NCBI RefSeq assembly: GCF_002272135.1
Contig: NZ_NPBF01000033.1
Location: 124,001 to 188,000, forward strand
Origin: Virgibacillus sp. 7505
Lineage (GTDB): Bacteria; Bacillota; Bacilli; Bacillales; Amphibacillaceae
DNA length: 64,000 nucleotides
Direction of reading: 5' to 3'
In this document: positions 18,971-27,915 of the stretch, in pieces
Layout: each line of letters starts with the position of its first letter
Position numbering within the stretch: position 1 is the stretch's first letter
The notes under the pieces: generated by a model
Database searches by the model: none
What the model was told of the DNA's origin: nothing
Seen by the model: the letters and a program-made list of their open reading frames with translations, nothing else
Program-made: the position numbers and the translations under genes

Positions 18971-18999
18971 TTGCAAGGTGAAACCGTTTCCTTTATAGT
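18971..18999 (+). promoter_or_regulatory. Promoter of fruR-fruK-fruA(-ptsHI) with a cre-like spacer
   Basis: TTGCAA, exactly 17 bases, TATAGT. The spacer contains TGAAACCGTTTCCT (18979-18992), which matches the cre consensus TGWAANCGNTNWCA except at the 12th and 14th positions and carries the symmetric GAAACCGTTTC. CcpA bound between -35 and -10 would block the polymerase. AAGTTCA-type half sites on both sides (18955-18965, 19005-19012) could be FruR contacts; that is conjecture. Confidence 0.7.
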
Positions 19000-19028
19000 G
19001 TACTTAAGTTCAGGAGGAGGTCATGGAA

Positions 19029-19781
19029 ATGCTTACACCTGAGCGGCAGAAAATGATTTTACAGATGCTGCAAGAGCAGCGTGTTGTAACTATTCCAGAG
19101 TTCGTGAAGGCAACTGACGCCTCCATCTCGACAATACGCCGAGATCTTATTGAACTGGAGAAGCAGAAGCTGCTGCAGCGGGTTCATGGCGGAGCGACGA
19201 TTGTATCATCATTAAGCTACGAAATGAGCTATACGGAGAAGGAAACCCAAAACCAAACCAGCAAGCAAAAAATCGCCGCTTATGCTGCAAGCCTTGTCGG
19301 TGAAGAAGAATGCATCTTCTTGGATGCAGGTACGACGACATTTCAGATGATTCCTTTCTTAACAGGCAGAAATGTAACCGTCGTCACAAACGGTTTGACA
19401 CATTTGGATGCACTATATGAAAAGGATATCACCGTGTATGTAACCGGCGGTTTAGTAAAGGATAAAACGAGAACTTTGATCGGCAGAGGTGCAATGACAG
19501 CACTTGCCCAGTATCGTTTTGATAAATGCTTTCTCGGAACCAACGGTGTTCATCCGGAGAACGGCTATACAACACCAGATCCGGAGGAAGCTGCCATTAA
19601 ACGCCAGGCATTGCTTCGATCAGATGAGGCTTTCGTTTTAGCTGACCGCAGCAAGCTGGACAAGACAACCTTCGCCCATATAGCGGATCTGACAGAAGCG
19701 AAACTTATCGTCGACACTGTCAGTTCAAAACAGCAGACTGCTTACAAGAAACTTACATCAATAAAGGTTGTGGACCCATGA
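19029..19781 (+). CDS. fruR: DeoR-family repressor of the fructose operon, FruR
   Basis: 250 residues. N-terminal DeoR winged helix (MLTPERQKMIL, SISTIRRDLIELEKQKLLQRVHGGA split across 30-60), then the sugar-phosphate sensor domain with DAGTTTFQM, TNGLTHLDAL and GTNGVHPENGYTTPD. Fructose-1-phosphate is the expected inducer. Two ATGs are possible; that at 19029 lies 8 bases from AGGAGGAGG and gives the conserved MLTPER start, while the one at 19023 is too close. The stop overlaps fruK by four bases. Confidence 0.95.
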   Translation: MLTPERQKMILQMLQEQRVVTIPEFVKATDASISTIRRDLIELEKQKLLQRVHGGATIVSSLSYEMSYTEKETQNQTSKQKIAAYAASLVGEEECIFLDAGTTTFQMIPFLTGRNVTVVTNGLTHLDALYEKDITVYVTGGLVKDKTRTLIGRGAMTALAQYRFDKCFLGTNGVHPENGYTTPDPEEAAIKRQALLRSDEAFVLADRSKLDKTTFAHIADLTEAKLIVDTVSSKQQTAYKKLTSIKVVDP

Positions 19782-20689
19782 ATTACACATGTACGCTGAA
19801 CCCATCCATTGACTACATCATGCATGTGGCCGATTTCAAAGCAGAAGATTTGAACCGTGCTACACAGACAGCTTATTTTGCTGGCGGAAAAGGTATTAAC
19901 GTTTCCCGCTTGCTGAAACGACTTGATGTGGATACAACGGCATTAGGATATATCGGTGGTTTTACCGGTGCCTTCATCAGGGAAACCCTTGAAAGTGCTG
20001 GAATTGCACATCAGTTCATTGAAATAAATGAACCGACACGCGTAAATGTTAAGCTGAAGTCAGGCGGAGAAACAGAAATTAACGGTCCTGGACCGTCCAT
20101 CACAACTGAACAGCTTGCTTTGCTTTTCGGACAGATCAGAAGCCTAGGCAAACAGGATGCCCTGGTTGCGGCAGGCAATGCACCTGGCTCCGTTCCAGCT
20201 GACATCTATGCGAGAATGGCTGATATCTGTGAAGAAAATGGAACTAGATTCATTGCTGATACATCGAGTGCGGCACTTCGTGATTTAATCGGCAAGAAGA
20301 TGTTCCTCGTAAAACCTAACCACCATGAATTAGGAGAGCTTTTCGATACAACCATCTCTTCTATTGAAGATATCGTCAGCTATGCCCGGAAGCTGCATGA
20401 AACAGGCATCGAAAATGTCATCGTTTCCATGGGAGGAGAAGGTGCCATCTTCGTGAACAGAGATCATGCCTGGAAAGCAGAGACACCAAAAGGAACAGTT
20501 AAGAACTCTGTTGGTGCTGGCGATAGTATGGTGGCAGGCTTCCTGGCCGCATATGAAAAATCAGGTGATTACGAACAAGCTTTCACCTACGCAGTAGCAG
20601 CAGGAAGTGCTACGGCATTCAGTGATGACCTCGGCGAGAGACAATATATAGAAGAATTAGTCAGCCAAGTCAAACTCACATCTATTTAA
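19778..20689 (+). CDS. fruK: 1-phosphofructokinase FruK
   Basis: 303 residues, PfkB-type kinase. It converts the PTS product fructose-1-phosphate to fructose-1,6-bisphosphate. Seen: NPSIDYIMHV at the N terminus, FAGGKGINVSRLLKRL (substrate site) and VGAGDSMVAGF near residue 248, with the catalytic Asp. ATGA overlap with fruR shows coupling. It feeds the glycolytic operon found at 32-39 kb. Confidence 0.96.
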   Translation: MNYTCTLNPSIDYIMHVADFKAEDLNRATQTAYFAGGKGINVSRLLKRLDVDTTALGYIGGFTGAFIRETLESAGIAHQFIEINEPTRVNVKLKSGGETEINGPGPSITTEQLALLFGQIRSLGKQDALVAAGNAPGSVPADIYARMADICEENGTRFIADTSSAALRDLIGKKMFLVKPNHHELGELFDTTISSIEDIVSYARKLHETGIENVIVSMGGEGAIFVNRDHAWKAETPKGTVKNSVGAGDSMVAGFLAAYEKSGDYEQAFTYAVAAGSATAFSDDLGERQYIEELVSQVKLTSI

Positions 20690-20703
20690 GAGGGGTGTTA
20701 ATC

Positions 20704-22614
20704 ATGCGCATTACAGAACTACTAACAAAAGATACCATCATCTTGCAGCTCGGGTCTCAATCAAAAGCAGATGTGATCGAGGAGCTTGTTTCCAAACTGG
20801 ACCAAGCTGGCAAATTGAATGATAAAGCAGGATTCAAAGACGCAATCCTTGCACGTGAAGCACAATCTACGACAGGAATCGGTGAAGGAATTGCCATTCC
20901 GCATGGTAAATCCGCTGCTGTTAAAACACCAGCCATCGCCTTCGGCCGTTCTAAGGAAGGCTTGGATTATGAAGCATTGGACGGACAGCCATCCCACCTA
21001 TTCTTCATGATTGCTGCTTCAGAAGGTGCAAACCAGACGCATCTGGAAACATTGTCCCGACTCTCTTCTTTCTTAATGGATAGCACGTTCCGGTCTCACA
21101 TTGAAAATGCAAAGACTGAAGAAGAAATCATGAGCATCATCGATGCGAAGGAAAAAGAAGAGCTAGGTGAAGAAGAAGCACAAGAAAATCCTGCTGTAGA
21201 ATTGGCACAGGATGCACCAGGCACACAAGGTAAAGTACTTGCCATCACTGCTTGCCCTACAGGTATCGCACATACGTTCATGGCTGCGGATAAGCTGAAG
21301 CAGACAGCAGCAGAGATGAATGTTCCTATTAAAGTCCAGACGAATGGAGCCGGCGGAGTTAAAAACCGACTTACAGATGAAGATATTAAAGATGCAACTG
21401 CGATCATCGTTGCAGCTGATGTCAATGTAGATCTTAGCCCATTCGAAGGCAAGCACGTTCTGCAAGTACCAGTTGGACGTGCACTGAAAATACCGAAAGA
21501 ACTGATTGAAAAAGCACTTGCCCAAGATGCACCAGTTCATCACAACAACGGTCGCAGCACAGAAACAGCAGCTGAGGGCGGACAAAAGAAAGAACAGCGT
21601 TCCGGATTCTACAAGCACATCATGAATGGTGTTTCCAACATGCTCCCATTCGTTGTCGGCGGTGGTATACTGATCGCACTCAGCATCCTATTCGGAGAAT
21701 TGTTCCCGGACAGCCGCTTTGCTGAAATGCTCAATGAAATCGGAAGCAGCCAAGCGTTCTTCCTGATCGTTCCTGTACTTGCTGGTTTCATCTCAAGCAG
21801 TATTGCTGACAAACCTGGTTTCGCACCTGGGGCTATCGGCGGTTTGATTGCTGTCACCTATGGTCATGGCGATGCAACTAGTTCCGGATTCCTCGGCGGT
21901 TTAATTGCTGGTTTCCTAGCAGGTTATGTGACACTTGGTATTAAAAAAGCACTATCTGGTCTTCCAGCTGTATTAGAAGGATTGAAAACGATCCTCTTCT
22001 TCCCTGTACTAAGTATTTTCATTACAGGGATGATCATGCTATTGATCAATCCATCTTTGACGCAAGTATATGTAGCACTTTCTGACTTCCTTGAAGGCCT
22101 TGGAGGTACGAACTTAGTATTGGTAGGAATCGTTCTTGGTGCCATGATGGCAATTGACATGGGCGGTCCGATCAACAAAGCTGCTTACACATTTGGTATT
22201 GCAATGCTTGATGCTGGTAACTTGGAATTCATGGCTGCTGTTATGGCCGGTGGTATGGTACCACCGCTTGGACTTGCACTGGCAACTTCCCTATTCCGTC
22301 ATAAGTTTACAAAACAGGAAAGAGAAACAGGTAAGACAGCATACGTACTGGGCGCATTCTTCATCTCAGAAGGTGTCATTCCTTTCGCAGCTGCTGACCC
22401 GCTTCGCGTCATTCCAGCGACAGCTATCGGTGCTGCAGTAGCAGGAGGTCTATCAGCCTTCTTCGCAATTGGCCTGAATGCACCACATGGCGGCATTATT
22501 TCAGCAAGTTTGGTAGAAGGAAACCCATTGCTTTACTTCCTTTCCATCATTATCGGTTCTTTTGTCACAGCTATTATTGTAGGACTGTTGAAAAAAGACC
22601 TAAGAAAAGTATAA
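20704..22614 (+). CDS. fruA: Fructose-specific PTS enzyme IIABC, FruA
   Basis: 636 residues. Domains in order: EIIA (1-145; phospho-His in STGIGEGIAIPHGKS near 65), acidic linker, EIIB (about 175-275; phospho-Cys in AITACPTGIAHTFMAADKL), EIIC (about 305-636, roughly nine membrane segments; GAMMAIDMGGPINKAAY, FISEGVIPFAAADPLR, NAPHGGI). It imports fructose as fructose-1-phosphate. A GTG at 20695 is open, but GAGGGG is well spaced for the ATG at 20704. Third gene of the operon; ptsH follows after 74 bases. Confidence 0.96.
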   Translation: MRITELLTKDTIILQLGSQSKADVIEELVSKLDQAGKLNDKAGFKDAILAREAQSTTGIGEGIAIPHGKSAAVKTPAIAFGRSKEGLDYEALDGQPSHLFFMIAASEGANQTHLETLSRLSSFLMDSTFRSHIENAKTEEEIMSIIDAKEKEELGEEEAQENPAVELAQDAPGTQGKVLAITACPTGIAHTFMAADKLKQTAAEMNVPIKVQTNGAGGVKNRLTDEDIKDATAIIVAADVNVDLSPFEGKHVLQVPVGRALKIPKELIEKALAQDAPVHHNNGRSTETAAEGGQKKEQRSGFYKHIMNGVSNMLPFVVGGGILIALSILFGELFPDSRFAEMLNEIGSSQAFFLIVPVLAGFISSSIADKPGFAPGAIGGLIAVTYGHGDATSSGFLGGLIAGFLAGYVTLGIKKALSGLPAVLEGLKTILFFPVLSIFITGMIMLLINPSLTQVYVALSDFLEGLGGTNLVLVGIVLGAMMAIDMGGPINKAAYTFGIAMLDAGNLEFMAAVMAGGMVPPLGLALATSLFRHKFTKQERETGKTAYVLGAFFISEGVIPFAAADPLRVIPATAIGAAVAGGLSAFFAIGLNAPHGGIISASLVEGNPLLYFLSIIIGSFVTAIIVGLLKKDLRKV

Positions 22615-22626
22615 AATAAGATAGAA

Positions 22627-22663
22627 TGAAAGCATTCACAAAAATAGGATGAAAGCATTCACA
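22627..22663 (+). repeat. Two tandem cre-like copies of TGAAAGCATTCACA before ptsH
   Basis: TGAAAGCATTCACA occurs at 22627-22640 and again at 22650-22663, a 23-base period. Each contains the small palindrome GAATG/CATTC or GATG/CATTC context and matches the cre consensus TGWAANCGNTNWCA at 13 of 14 positions; the miss is the central G of CG. They may be CcpA sites or RNA elements. No separate strong ptsH promoter is obvious. Confidence 0.55.
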
Positions 22664-22688
22664 TAAAAATTCTTTGGAGGTATTTACC

Positions 22689-22955
22689 ATGGCAGAAAAA
22701 ACAATGACTATCACAGATGAGACTGGCGTACACGCTCGTCCGGCAACAATCTTAGTAAATAAAGCGGGCGGTTTCAAATCCGATATCCAGCTTGCATACA
22801 ACGGAAAAAGCGTTAACCTTAAATCTATCATGGGTGTTATGAGCCTAGGTATTCCACAAGGTGCTGAGATCACAATCTCCGCTGAAGGCGACGATGCAGA
22901 AGAAGCAGTCAACACAATTGCGGAAACAATCAAAAGCGAAGGCCTAGGAGAATAA
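22689..22955 (+). CDS. ptsH: Phosphocarrier protein HPr
   Basis: 88 residues. His15 ([10 protein letters not shown]) takes phosphate from enzyme I and passes it to every EIIA, including LicA and FruA here. Ser46 ([12 protein letters not shown]) is the HPr kinase site, and HPr-Ser46-P is the CcpA corepressor. An upstream TTG at 22674 is in frame, but TGGAGG is placed for the ATG at 22689. In B. subtilis ptsH sits with ptsG and ptsI; here it follows fruA. Confidence 0.97.
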   Translation: MAEKTMTITDETGVHARPATILVNKAGGFKSDIQLAYNGKSVNLKSIMGVMSLGIPQGAEITISAEGDDAEEAVNTIAETIKSEGLGE

Positions 22956-22960
22956 TTCCG

Positions 22961-24676
22961 ATGAGCATGATAAACGGAATTGCAGCTTCAAATGGTATTG
23001 CAATTGCAAAAGCATACCATTTAGCTGTACCAGACCTCTCTTTCGATAAAACAACTGTTGCGAATGCGGAAGAAGAGATCAGCCGTTTGGATGCTGCCCT
23101 CGAGATCAGCAAAAAAGAGTTGGAGAAAATCCGCGAGAATGCCCGTGTGTCACTTGGCGACGAGCATGCCGAGATTTTCTCGGCTCATTTGCTTGTATTG
23201 GCAGATCCCGAACTGATCAATCCAGTTAAAGACAATATCCGCAATAACAACATCAATGCAGAAGCTGCTCTTGACGAGACAGCGACAATGTTCATCGACA
23301 TGTTCCGCAGCATGGATAATGAATATATGAAGGAACGCGCGGCTGACATCCAGGATGTTACGAAACGCGTTATGGCACATCTGTTACAGGTTTCCTTCCC
23401 GGATCCTGCACTTATAGACGAAGAAGTTATCATTATCGCTGAGGACCTGACTCCTTCCGATACGGCACAGCTTAACAAGCAGTTTGTGAAAGGGTTTACA
23501 ACTGATATCGGCGGACGTACTTCCCACTCTGCTATCATGGCCCGCTCTCTTGAGATTCCTGCTGTTGTCGGTACGAAGTCAATTACATCTTCTGCCGCTA
23601 ACGATGTGATGATCATTGTTGATGGTATTGAAGGTACTGTCATCATTGACCCGACCGAGGATGAACTAGCAGCATACAAAGCGAAACAAGAAGCTTTCGA
23701 ACAGCAAAAGCAAGAATGGGCGAAGCTGAAGAACGAACCTACTATTACAACAGATGGCGTGCACGTAGAGCTTGTTGCTAATATCGGTACACCAGAAGAC
23801 GTTACTGGCGTTCAAAACAACGGAGGCGAAGGCGTTGGCCTTTACCGCACAGAATTCCTTTACATGGGTAAGAGTGAGCTTCCAAGTGAAGACGAACAAT
23901 TCGAATCCTATAAAGCTGTTCTTGAAAACATGGGAGACAAGCCTGTCGTAGTTCGTACACTAGACATCGGCGGCGATAAAGAGCTAAGCTACTTGCAGCT
24001 CCCTAAAGAAATGAATCCGTTCCTAGGCTACCGTGCTATCCGCCTTTGCCTGGAGCGTGATGATATCTTCCGTGTGCAGCTTCGTGCCCTACTGCGTGCG
24101 AGCGTATACGGCAACCTGAAGATCATGTTCCCAATGATCGCTACATTGGAAGAGTTCCGCCAAGCAAAAGCAATCCTTCTGGAAGAGAAAGAAAAACTTG
24201 TTGCAGATGGCGTATCAGTCTCTGATTCTATCGAGATTGGTATCATGGTTGAGATTCCTTCTACAGCCGTTGCTGCGAAGCAATTCGCGAAGGAAGTTGA
24301 TTTCTTCAGCGTTGGAACAAACGACTTGATCCAGTACACAATGGCAGCTGACCGCATGAATGAACGCGTTAGCTACCTGTACCAGCCTTACCACCCAGCT
24401 ATCCTGAACCTTGTGCATAATGTCATCGAGGCAGCACATGCAGAAGGCAAATGGGCTGGTATGTGCGGTGAGATGGCAGGCGATGCAATCGCAATCCCGC
24501 TTCTTCTCGGCCTTGGCCTTGATGAATTCAGCATGAGTGCAACAAGCATCCTGCCAGCAAGAACACAAATCACGAAGCTTTCTAAAGCAGACATGCAAGA
24601 GCTAAGCCAACAGGCATTGACTCTAAGCACTGCTGATGAAGTGGAAGAGCTTGTCCGTCAGAAGACAGGTCAATAA
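22961..24676 (+). CDS. ptsI: PTS enzyme I (phosphoenolpyruvate-protein phosphotransferase)
   Basis: 571 residues. It moves phosphate from PEP to HPr His15. The active-site His189 lies in [21 protein letters not shown]. The C-terminal PEP domain holds [25 protein letters not shown] and the Cys segment [13 protein letters not shown]. The ATG lies 5 bases after the ptsH stop; its SD-like AGGAG is inside the ptsH end. Followed by a strong terminator, so the unit is fruR-fruK-fruA-ptsH-ptsI. Confidence 0.97.
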   Translation: MSMINGIAASNGIAIAKAYHLAVPDLSFDKTTVANAEEEISRLDAALEISKKELEKIRENARVSLGDEHAEIFSAHLLVLADPELINPVKDNIRNNNINAEAALDETATMFIDMFRSMDNEYMKERAADIQDVTKRVMAHLLQVSFPDPALIDEEVIIIAEDLTPSDTAQLNKQFVKGFTTDIGGRTSHSAIMARSLEIPAVVGTKSITSSAANDVMIIVDGIEGTVIIDPTEDELAAYKAKQEAFEQQKQEWAKLKNEPTITTDGVHVELVANIGTPEDVTGVQNNGGEGVGLYRTEFLYMGKSELPSEDEQFESYKAVLENMGDKPVVVRTLDIGGDKELSYLQLPKEMNPFLGYRAIRLCLERDDIFRVQLRALLRASVYGNLKIMFPMIATLEEFRQAKAILLEEKEKLVADGVSVSDSIEIGIMVEIPSTAVAAKQFAKEVDFFSVGTNDLIQYTMAADRMNERVSYLYQPYHPAILNLVHNVIEAAHAEGKWAGMCGEMAGDAIAIPLLLGLGLDEFSMSATSILPARTQITKLSKADMQELSQQALTLSTADEVEELVRQKTGQ

Positions 24677-24711
24677 AAAACAGCTCTCCGTATTGGAGAG
24701 CTGTTTTTTTA
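24675..24711. terminator. Bidirectional terminator between ptsI and blaI
   Basis: AAAAAACAGCTCTCC and its exact complement around GTATT, with T runs on both strands. It overlaps both stop codons. Confidence 0.9.
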
Positions 24712-25095
24712 TCGTTTACTTTCTGTTTTTTCCTCCAAAATCTGACGAAGCTCCTTCATATCTTCTTCCGATAAATCATCTTCTTCAATAAACTGTACCA
24801 GCATCGATTTCATCGTTCCTCCATAGATTCGGTCGATAAATGATCTAGTCTCAGCACGCTGACACTCTTCCTCGGCGTAAAGCGGATAAAATGTATATAC
24901 TCGTTGTTCTTTATTCACGCCCACTACGTTCTTTTTTGTCAGTCGGTCAAGCAGAGTGCGAATCGTTTTAGGTTTCCAATCCGCTTTCCCCTGAAGGGAG
25001 GTAACAACCTCATTTGCTGTACGGGGGGAATTATCCCAAAGCACTTTCATTATTTCCCACTCTGATTCTGAAATATTTGGTACATTTTTGGTCAT
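24709..25095 (-). CDS. blaI: BlaI/MecI-family repressor
   Basis: 128 residues. N-terminal winged helix (SESEWEIMKVLWDNSPRTANEVV, then KPKTIRTLLDRLTKKNVV) and a C-terminal dimer helix region. The strand just before the middle (RVYTFYPLYAEEE) normally holds the Asn-Phe bond cut in induction; here the sequence is FYPL, so the cleavage site may differ. It represses the beta-lactamase and its own genes by binding TACA-N2-TGTA sites, found at 26919. It lies 15 bases downstream of blaR1. Confidence 0.93.
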   Translation of the reverse strand: MTKNVPNISESEWEIMKVLWDNSPRTANEVVTSLQGKADWKPKTIRTLLDRLTKKNVVGVNKEQRVYTFYPLYAEEECQRAETRSFIDRIYGGTMKSMLVQFIEEDDLSEEDMKELRQILEEKTESKR

Positions 25096-25110
25096 GGTTA
25101 TTCCTCTTTC

Positions 25111-26862
25111 TTATTTATATATACCCTTTTCCTTCAATATTCTCAGTGTGATTTCTGCAGCATTGCTCCCGGTCGCATCCCCATCTCTAATGTTCGTTGC
25201 AAAGAAATAGGTATCAATTTTTGTTTCCACAAAGCCAATGAACCAGCCGTTAGCTGCCTTTCCGTTAACAATACCTGTTCCTGTCTTGCCATAGAGGACG
25301 ACTCCATCCTTTACTTCCAGCTTTATTGATGTCTTGACTGCCTCAATATTTTTTGGAGTTGCACTAAATTTATTTTCATATAAATTATGTAGTAATTCCA
25401 CCTGTTCAAAGGGAGATATTTTTAACGTGGATTCCAGCCAAAAGTCCTCTATCTTACCAGATACATCCTCATTGCCGTAATGGTATTCTGATAACATCCT
25501 TTTGATGGTCTGCTTCCCGACCTGCCTATCGACATTCTGAAAGTACCACGTTACGGAATACTGCATTGCAGATTGTAAGTCCTGGCTTGCATTCCAACTC
25601 TTATATTCGTAATTGTTTCCGTCCCATTCCATATCTGTGGATACTGGTTTCATTACTCCCGCTTCTAATGCTGTTAAGGCACTGTATATCTTATAAGTGG
25701 AATTGGGAGAAACCCTTTTAACGCTTTGCTTCTTATTATGGATATAATACTTGTCTTGTTTCATGCTGTATAAAACAAAACTGCTGTTATCGCCTTTAAG
25801 ATATGTACTGACATTCGCTTCCGCTATATTTTTTCTGCCTATTGTATACTGTTCATCCGTTAGGACAGCTGCATAAGCAGGCACCTGAAAAGCAACGATA
25901 AGGCCCAGTACAGTAAATATAGCAAGGCTTTTTACATGAAGCCTCTTGGAAGTAAGACGTCCTGACATAATATGTATCAGACGTTTCTTAAGATGCTGCT
26001 TGGTACTTCTAATGGAAGTGGTATGTTGGTCGACCATCGACCATCTCGATTTCTCAGCAAAGTGCAATATTGTCCGTCCATAATCAGTTTTCTCCTTTTC
26101 ATCGGTCAAACAGCGTAAAACAGCAGCATCACAGGCAATCTCCCGATCTAATCGCATTTCCTTCATCGCGTACCGCACAAAGGGATTAAACCAGTGAATG
26201 ACTCCCCCTAGCAAGAAGAGATAATTCCAGTGCACATGTCTGCTCTTATAATGATGCAGTTCATGAAGCAGGATATGCTTCATTTCTTTGGACGAACTAC
26301 CGCTTTCTCTTGGGAGAACCACACAGGCACGGAACAAACCAAAAATGAATGGTGCTGACACATCAGCTGATTGCTTTAGCTTAATTTGTTTCCGTATGTT
26401 CAGCTCCATTTTACATTTTTGAAACAACTCGATTACCTTTTCATCTTTGATAACCTCCGCCTTGTTTACTAGGTGTATTACTTTCATCTGTGTGAATAGA
26501 AGAGCCGATACACTAACAGCCACTCCTGCTATCCAGAGGCCGCTGGTTAGCTGGTCCAAACTTGAACCATCTATTCTTGTGACGGAATTTCCGAAATCAT
26601 TAATCCATCCAGTTCCGGTTGTATCTGATAAAGCAAAACTACCCACATCACTCTTATCAGTGTTTGTGAAAGACGTAGGCTGTTTCATACTGAATCGCTT
26701 CAGCGGCAGGAATGGCAGGAATAACGTGCCTAACAGAAAAAACCACAAATAATACCGCCAAGCCGGAGCCAGCTGCGAATTCAGATACCTTCGGATAAAT
26801 AATATGATCCCAACTGTTACGGAAGCCAACGTCATTGCCAGCAGCAATTGAACAAATGTCAT
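25111..26862 (-). CDS. blaR1: BlaR1-type beta-lactam sensor, M56 metalloprotease with penicillin-binding sensor domain
   Basis: 583 residues. The first half has four hydrophobic segments and the gluzincin motif HELHHYKSRH; the zinc Glu lies in EMRLDREIACDAAVL. After a membrane segment around residue 320 follows an extracellular class D-like penicillin-binding domain with the acylated Ser in NSTYKIYSALTALEAG, a YSVTWY motif and YGKTGTG. Beta-lactam binding outside triggers the protease, which removes BlaI. The frame is open 9 codons more, but AGGGAG is placed for the ATG at 26862. Transcribed divergently from bla. Confidence 0.93.
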   Translation of the reverse strand: MTFVQLLLAMTLASVTVGIILFIRRYLNSQLAPAWRYYLWFFLLGTLFLPFLPLKRFSMKQPTSFTNTDKSDVGSFALSDTTGTGWINDFGNSVTRIDGSSLDQLTSGLWIAGVAVSVSALLFTQMKVIHLVNKAEVIKDEKVIELFQKCKMELNIRKQIKLKQSADVSAPFIFGLFRACVVLPRESGSSSKEMKHILLHELHHYKSRHVHWNYLFLLGGVIHWFNPFVRYAMKEMRLDREIACDAAVLRCLTDEKEKTDYGRTILHFAEKSRWSMVDQHTTSIRSTKQHLKKRLIHIMSGRLTSKRLHVKSLAIFTVLGLIVAFQVPAYAAVLTDEQYTIGRKNIAEANVSTYLKGDNSSFVLYSMKQDKYYIHNKKQSVKRVSPNSTYKIYSALTALEAGVMKPVSTDMEWDGNNYEYKSWNASQDLQSAMQYSVTWYFQNVDRQVGKQTIKRMLSEYHYGNEDVSGKIEDFWLESTLKISPFEQVELLHNLYENKFSATPKNIEAVKTSIKLEVKDGVVLYGKTGTGIVNGKAANGWFIGFVETKIDTYFFATNIRDGDATGSNAAEITLRILKEKGIYK

Positions 26863-26896
26863 TCTTGCTCTCCCTTCCCCTATCTTCATAATTTTT

Positions 26897-26948
26897 ATTG
26901 TACAGTTGACAGTTATGGATTACAAGTGTAATAATGACTACAATCGTA
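26897..26948. promoter_or_regulatory. Divergent bla / blaR1-blaI promoters with BlaI operators
   Basis: Plus strand: TTGACA (26906-26911), 17 bases, TAATAA (26929-26934). Minus strand: TTGTAA (26925-26920), 17 bases, TACAAT (26902-26897). The operator ATTACAAGTGTAAT (26919-26932) is a perfect palindrome with the BlaI core TACA-N2-TGTA; it covers the plus -10 and the minus -35. A second, one-mismatch core TACAATCGTA follows at 26939-26948, 18 bp centre to centre. One repressor can therefore shut both directions. Confidence 0.85.
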
Positions 26949-26974
26949 ATCCAAATCGGAGAGGGAGAAGAAAG

Positions 26975-27868
26975 TTGAAACAGTATACCTACATATTCTT
27001 TGCATTTTGTTTTCTTTATATAGCGGCGGGGTGTTCGGGTGATGCCGGCGAAACCAAATCAACGGATGTCATCATATCAAATGACAAGGCATCATTTAGC
27101 AGCTTAGAAGAGACATACGATGCCCGCCTGGGTGTCTTTGCAATTGATACTGGCTCCGGAAGGACAGTAGCATATCGAGAAAACGAACGCTTTGGTTTTG
27201 CTTCCACTCATAAGGCATTATCTGTTGGCGTCTTATTGCAGCAAAAGTCAATGGAAGACCTTAATAAAAGAATCATGTTTACGGGTGATGATCTTGTAAA
27301 CTACAATCCTATTACTGAAAAACATGTGGATTCTGGTATGACTTTGAAAGAGTTGAGTGAGGCATCTATCAGTTACAGTGATAATACTGCTGCTAACTTA
27401 ATATTTGAAGAAATCGGTGGTCCAGAGGGATTTGAAGAAGGATTGCGAAAGATTGGAGATCAAGTGACAAATTCCGAGAGCATTGAACCGGAACTGAATA
27501 ATACAGTACCAGGTGAAACACGTGATACCAGTACTCCAAAAGCAATGGCAGAAAGCCTTCGTGCTTTTGCGCTAGAAGATCACCTAGCTGCAGATAAGCG
27601 CCAGCTTCTTATAGATTGGCTCAAAGGAAATACGACTGGTGATGCACTTATACGGGCAGGCGTTCCAGAAGACTGGGAAGTCGGTGACAAAACCGGTGCT
27701 GGATCTTACGGCACAAGAAACGATATTGCTATTCTTTGGCCTCCTGGTGAAGAACCTATTGTATTGGCCATTATGTCCGACTGTGACGAAGCTGATGCAA
27801 AAGCAGATGACGATTTGATTGCACAAGCAGCTGAAGCAGTTGTCACATCTCTTTCGGCAACTGAATAA
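26975..27868 (+). CDS. bla: Class A beta-lactamase, lipoprotein
   Basis: 297 residues. It hydrolyses the beta-lactam ring of penicillins at the cell surface. From the TTG at 26975 the protein begins MKQYTYIFF and has a lipobox IAAGC with the lipidated Cys at 20. Class A motifs: Ser77-Thr-His-Lys80 (SxxK), SDN in ISYSDNTAAN (about 137), the omega-loop Glu in EPELNNTVPGE, and KTG in GDKTGAGSYG. The frame is open upstream to 26906, but that stretch contains the promoter and operators; GGGAG lies 7 bases before the TTG. Spectrum cannot be judged from sequence alone. Confidence 0.95.
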   Translation: MKQYTYIFFAFCFLYIAAGCSGDAGETKSTDVIISNDKASFSSLEETYDARLGVFAIDTGSGRTVAYRENERFGFASTHKALSVGVLLQQKSMEDLNKRIMFTGDDLVNYNPITEKHVDSGMTLKELSEASISYSDNTAANLIFEEIGGPEGFEEGLRKIGDQVTNSESIEPELNNTVPGETRDTSTPKAMAESLRAFALEDHLAADKRQLLIDWLKGNTTGDALIRAGVPEDWEVGDKTGAGSYGTRNDIAILWPPGEEPIVLAIMSDCDEADAKADDDLIAQAAEAVVTSLSATE

Positions 27869-27874
27869 AAAAAT

Positions 27875-27915
27875 ACAGAGCCAGCGAGCAATGCAACTGG
27901 CTCTGTTTCTTTTAT
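27875..27915. terminator. Terminator between bla and iolI
   Basis: ACAGAGCCAG pairs with CTGGCTCTGT around a 12-base loop; TTTCTTTTATT follows on the plus strand, and an A run on the left gives T residues for the minus strand. Confidence 0.75.
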
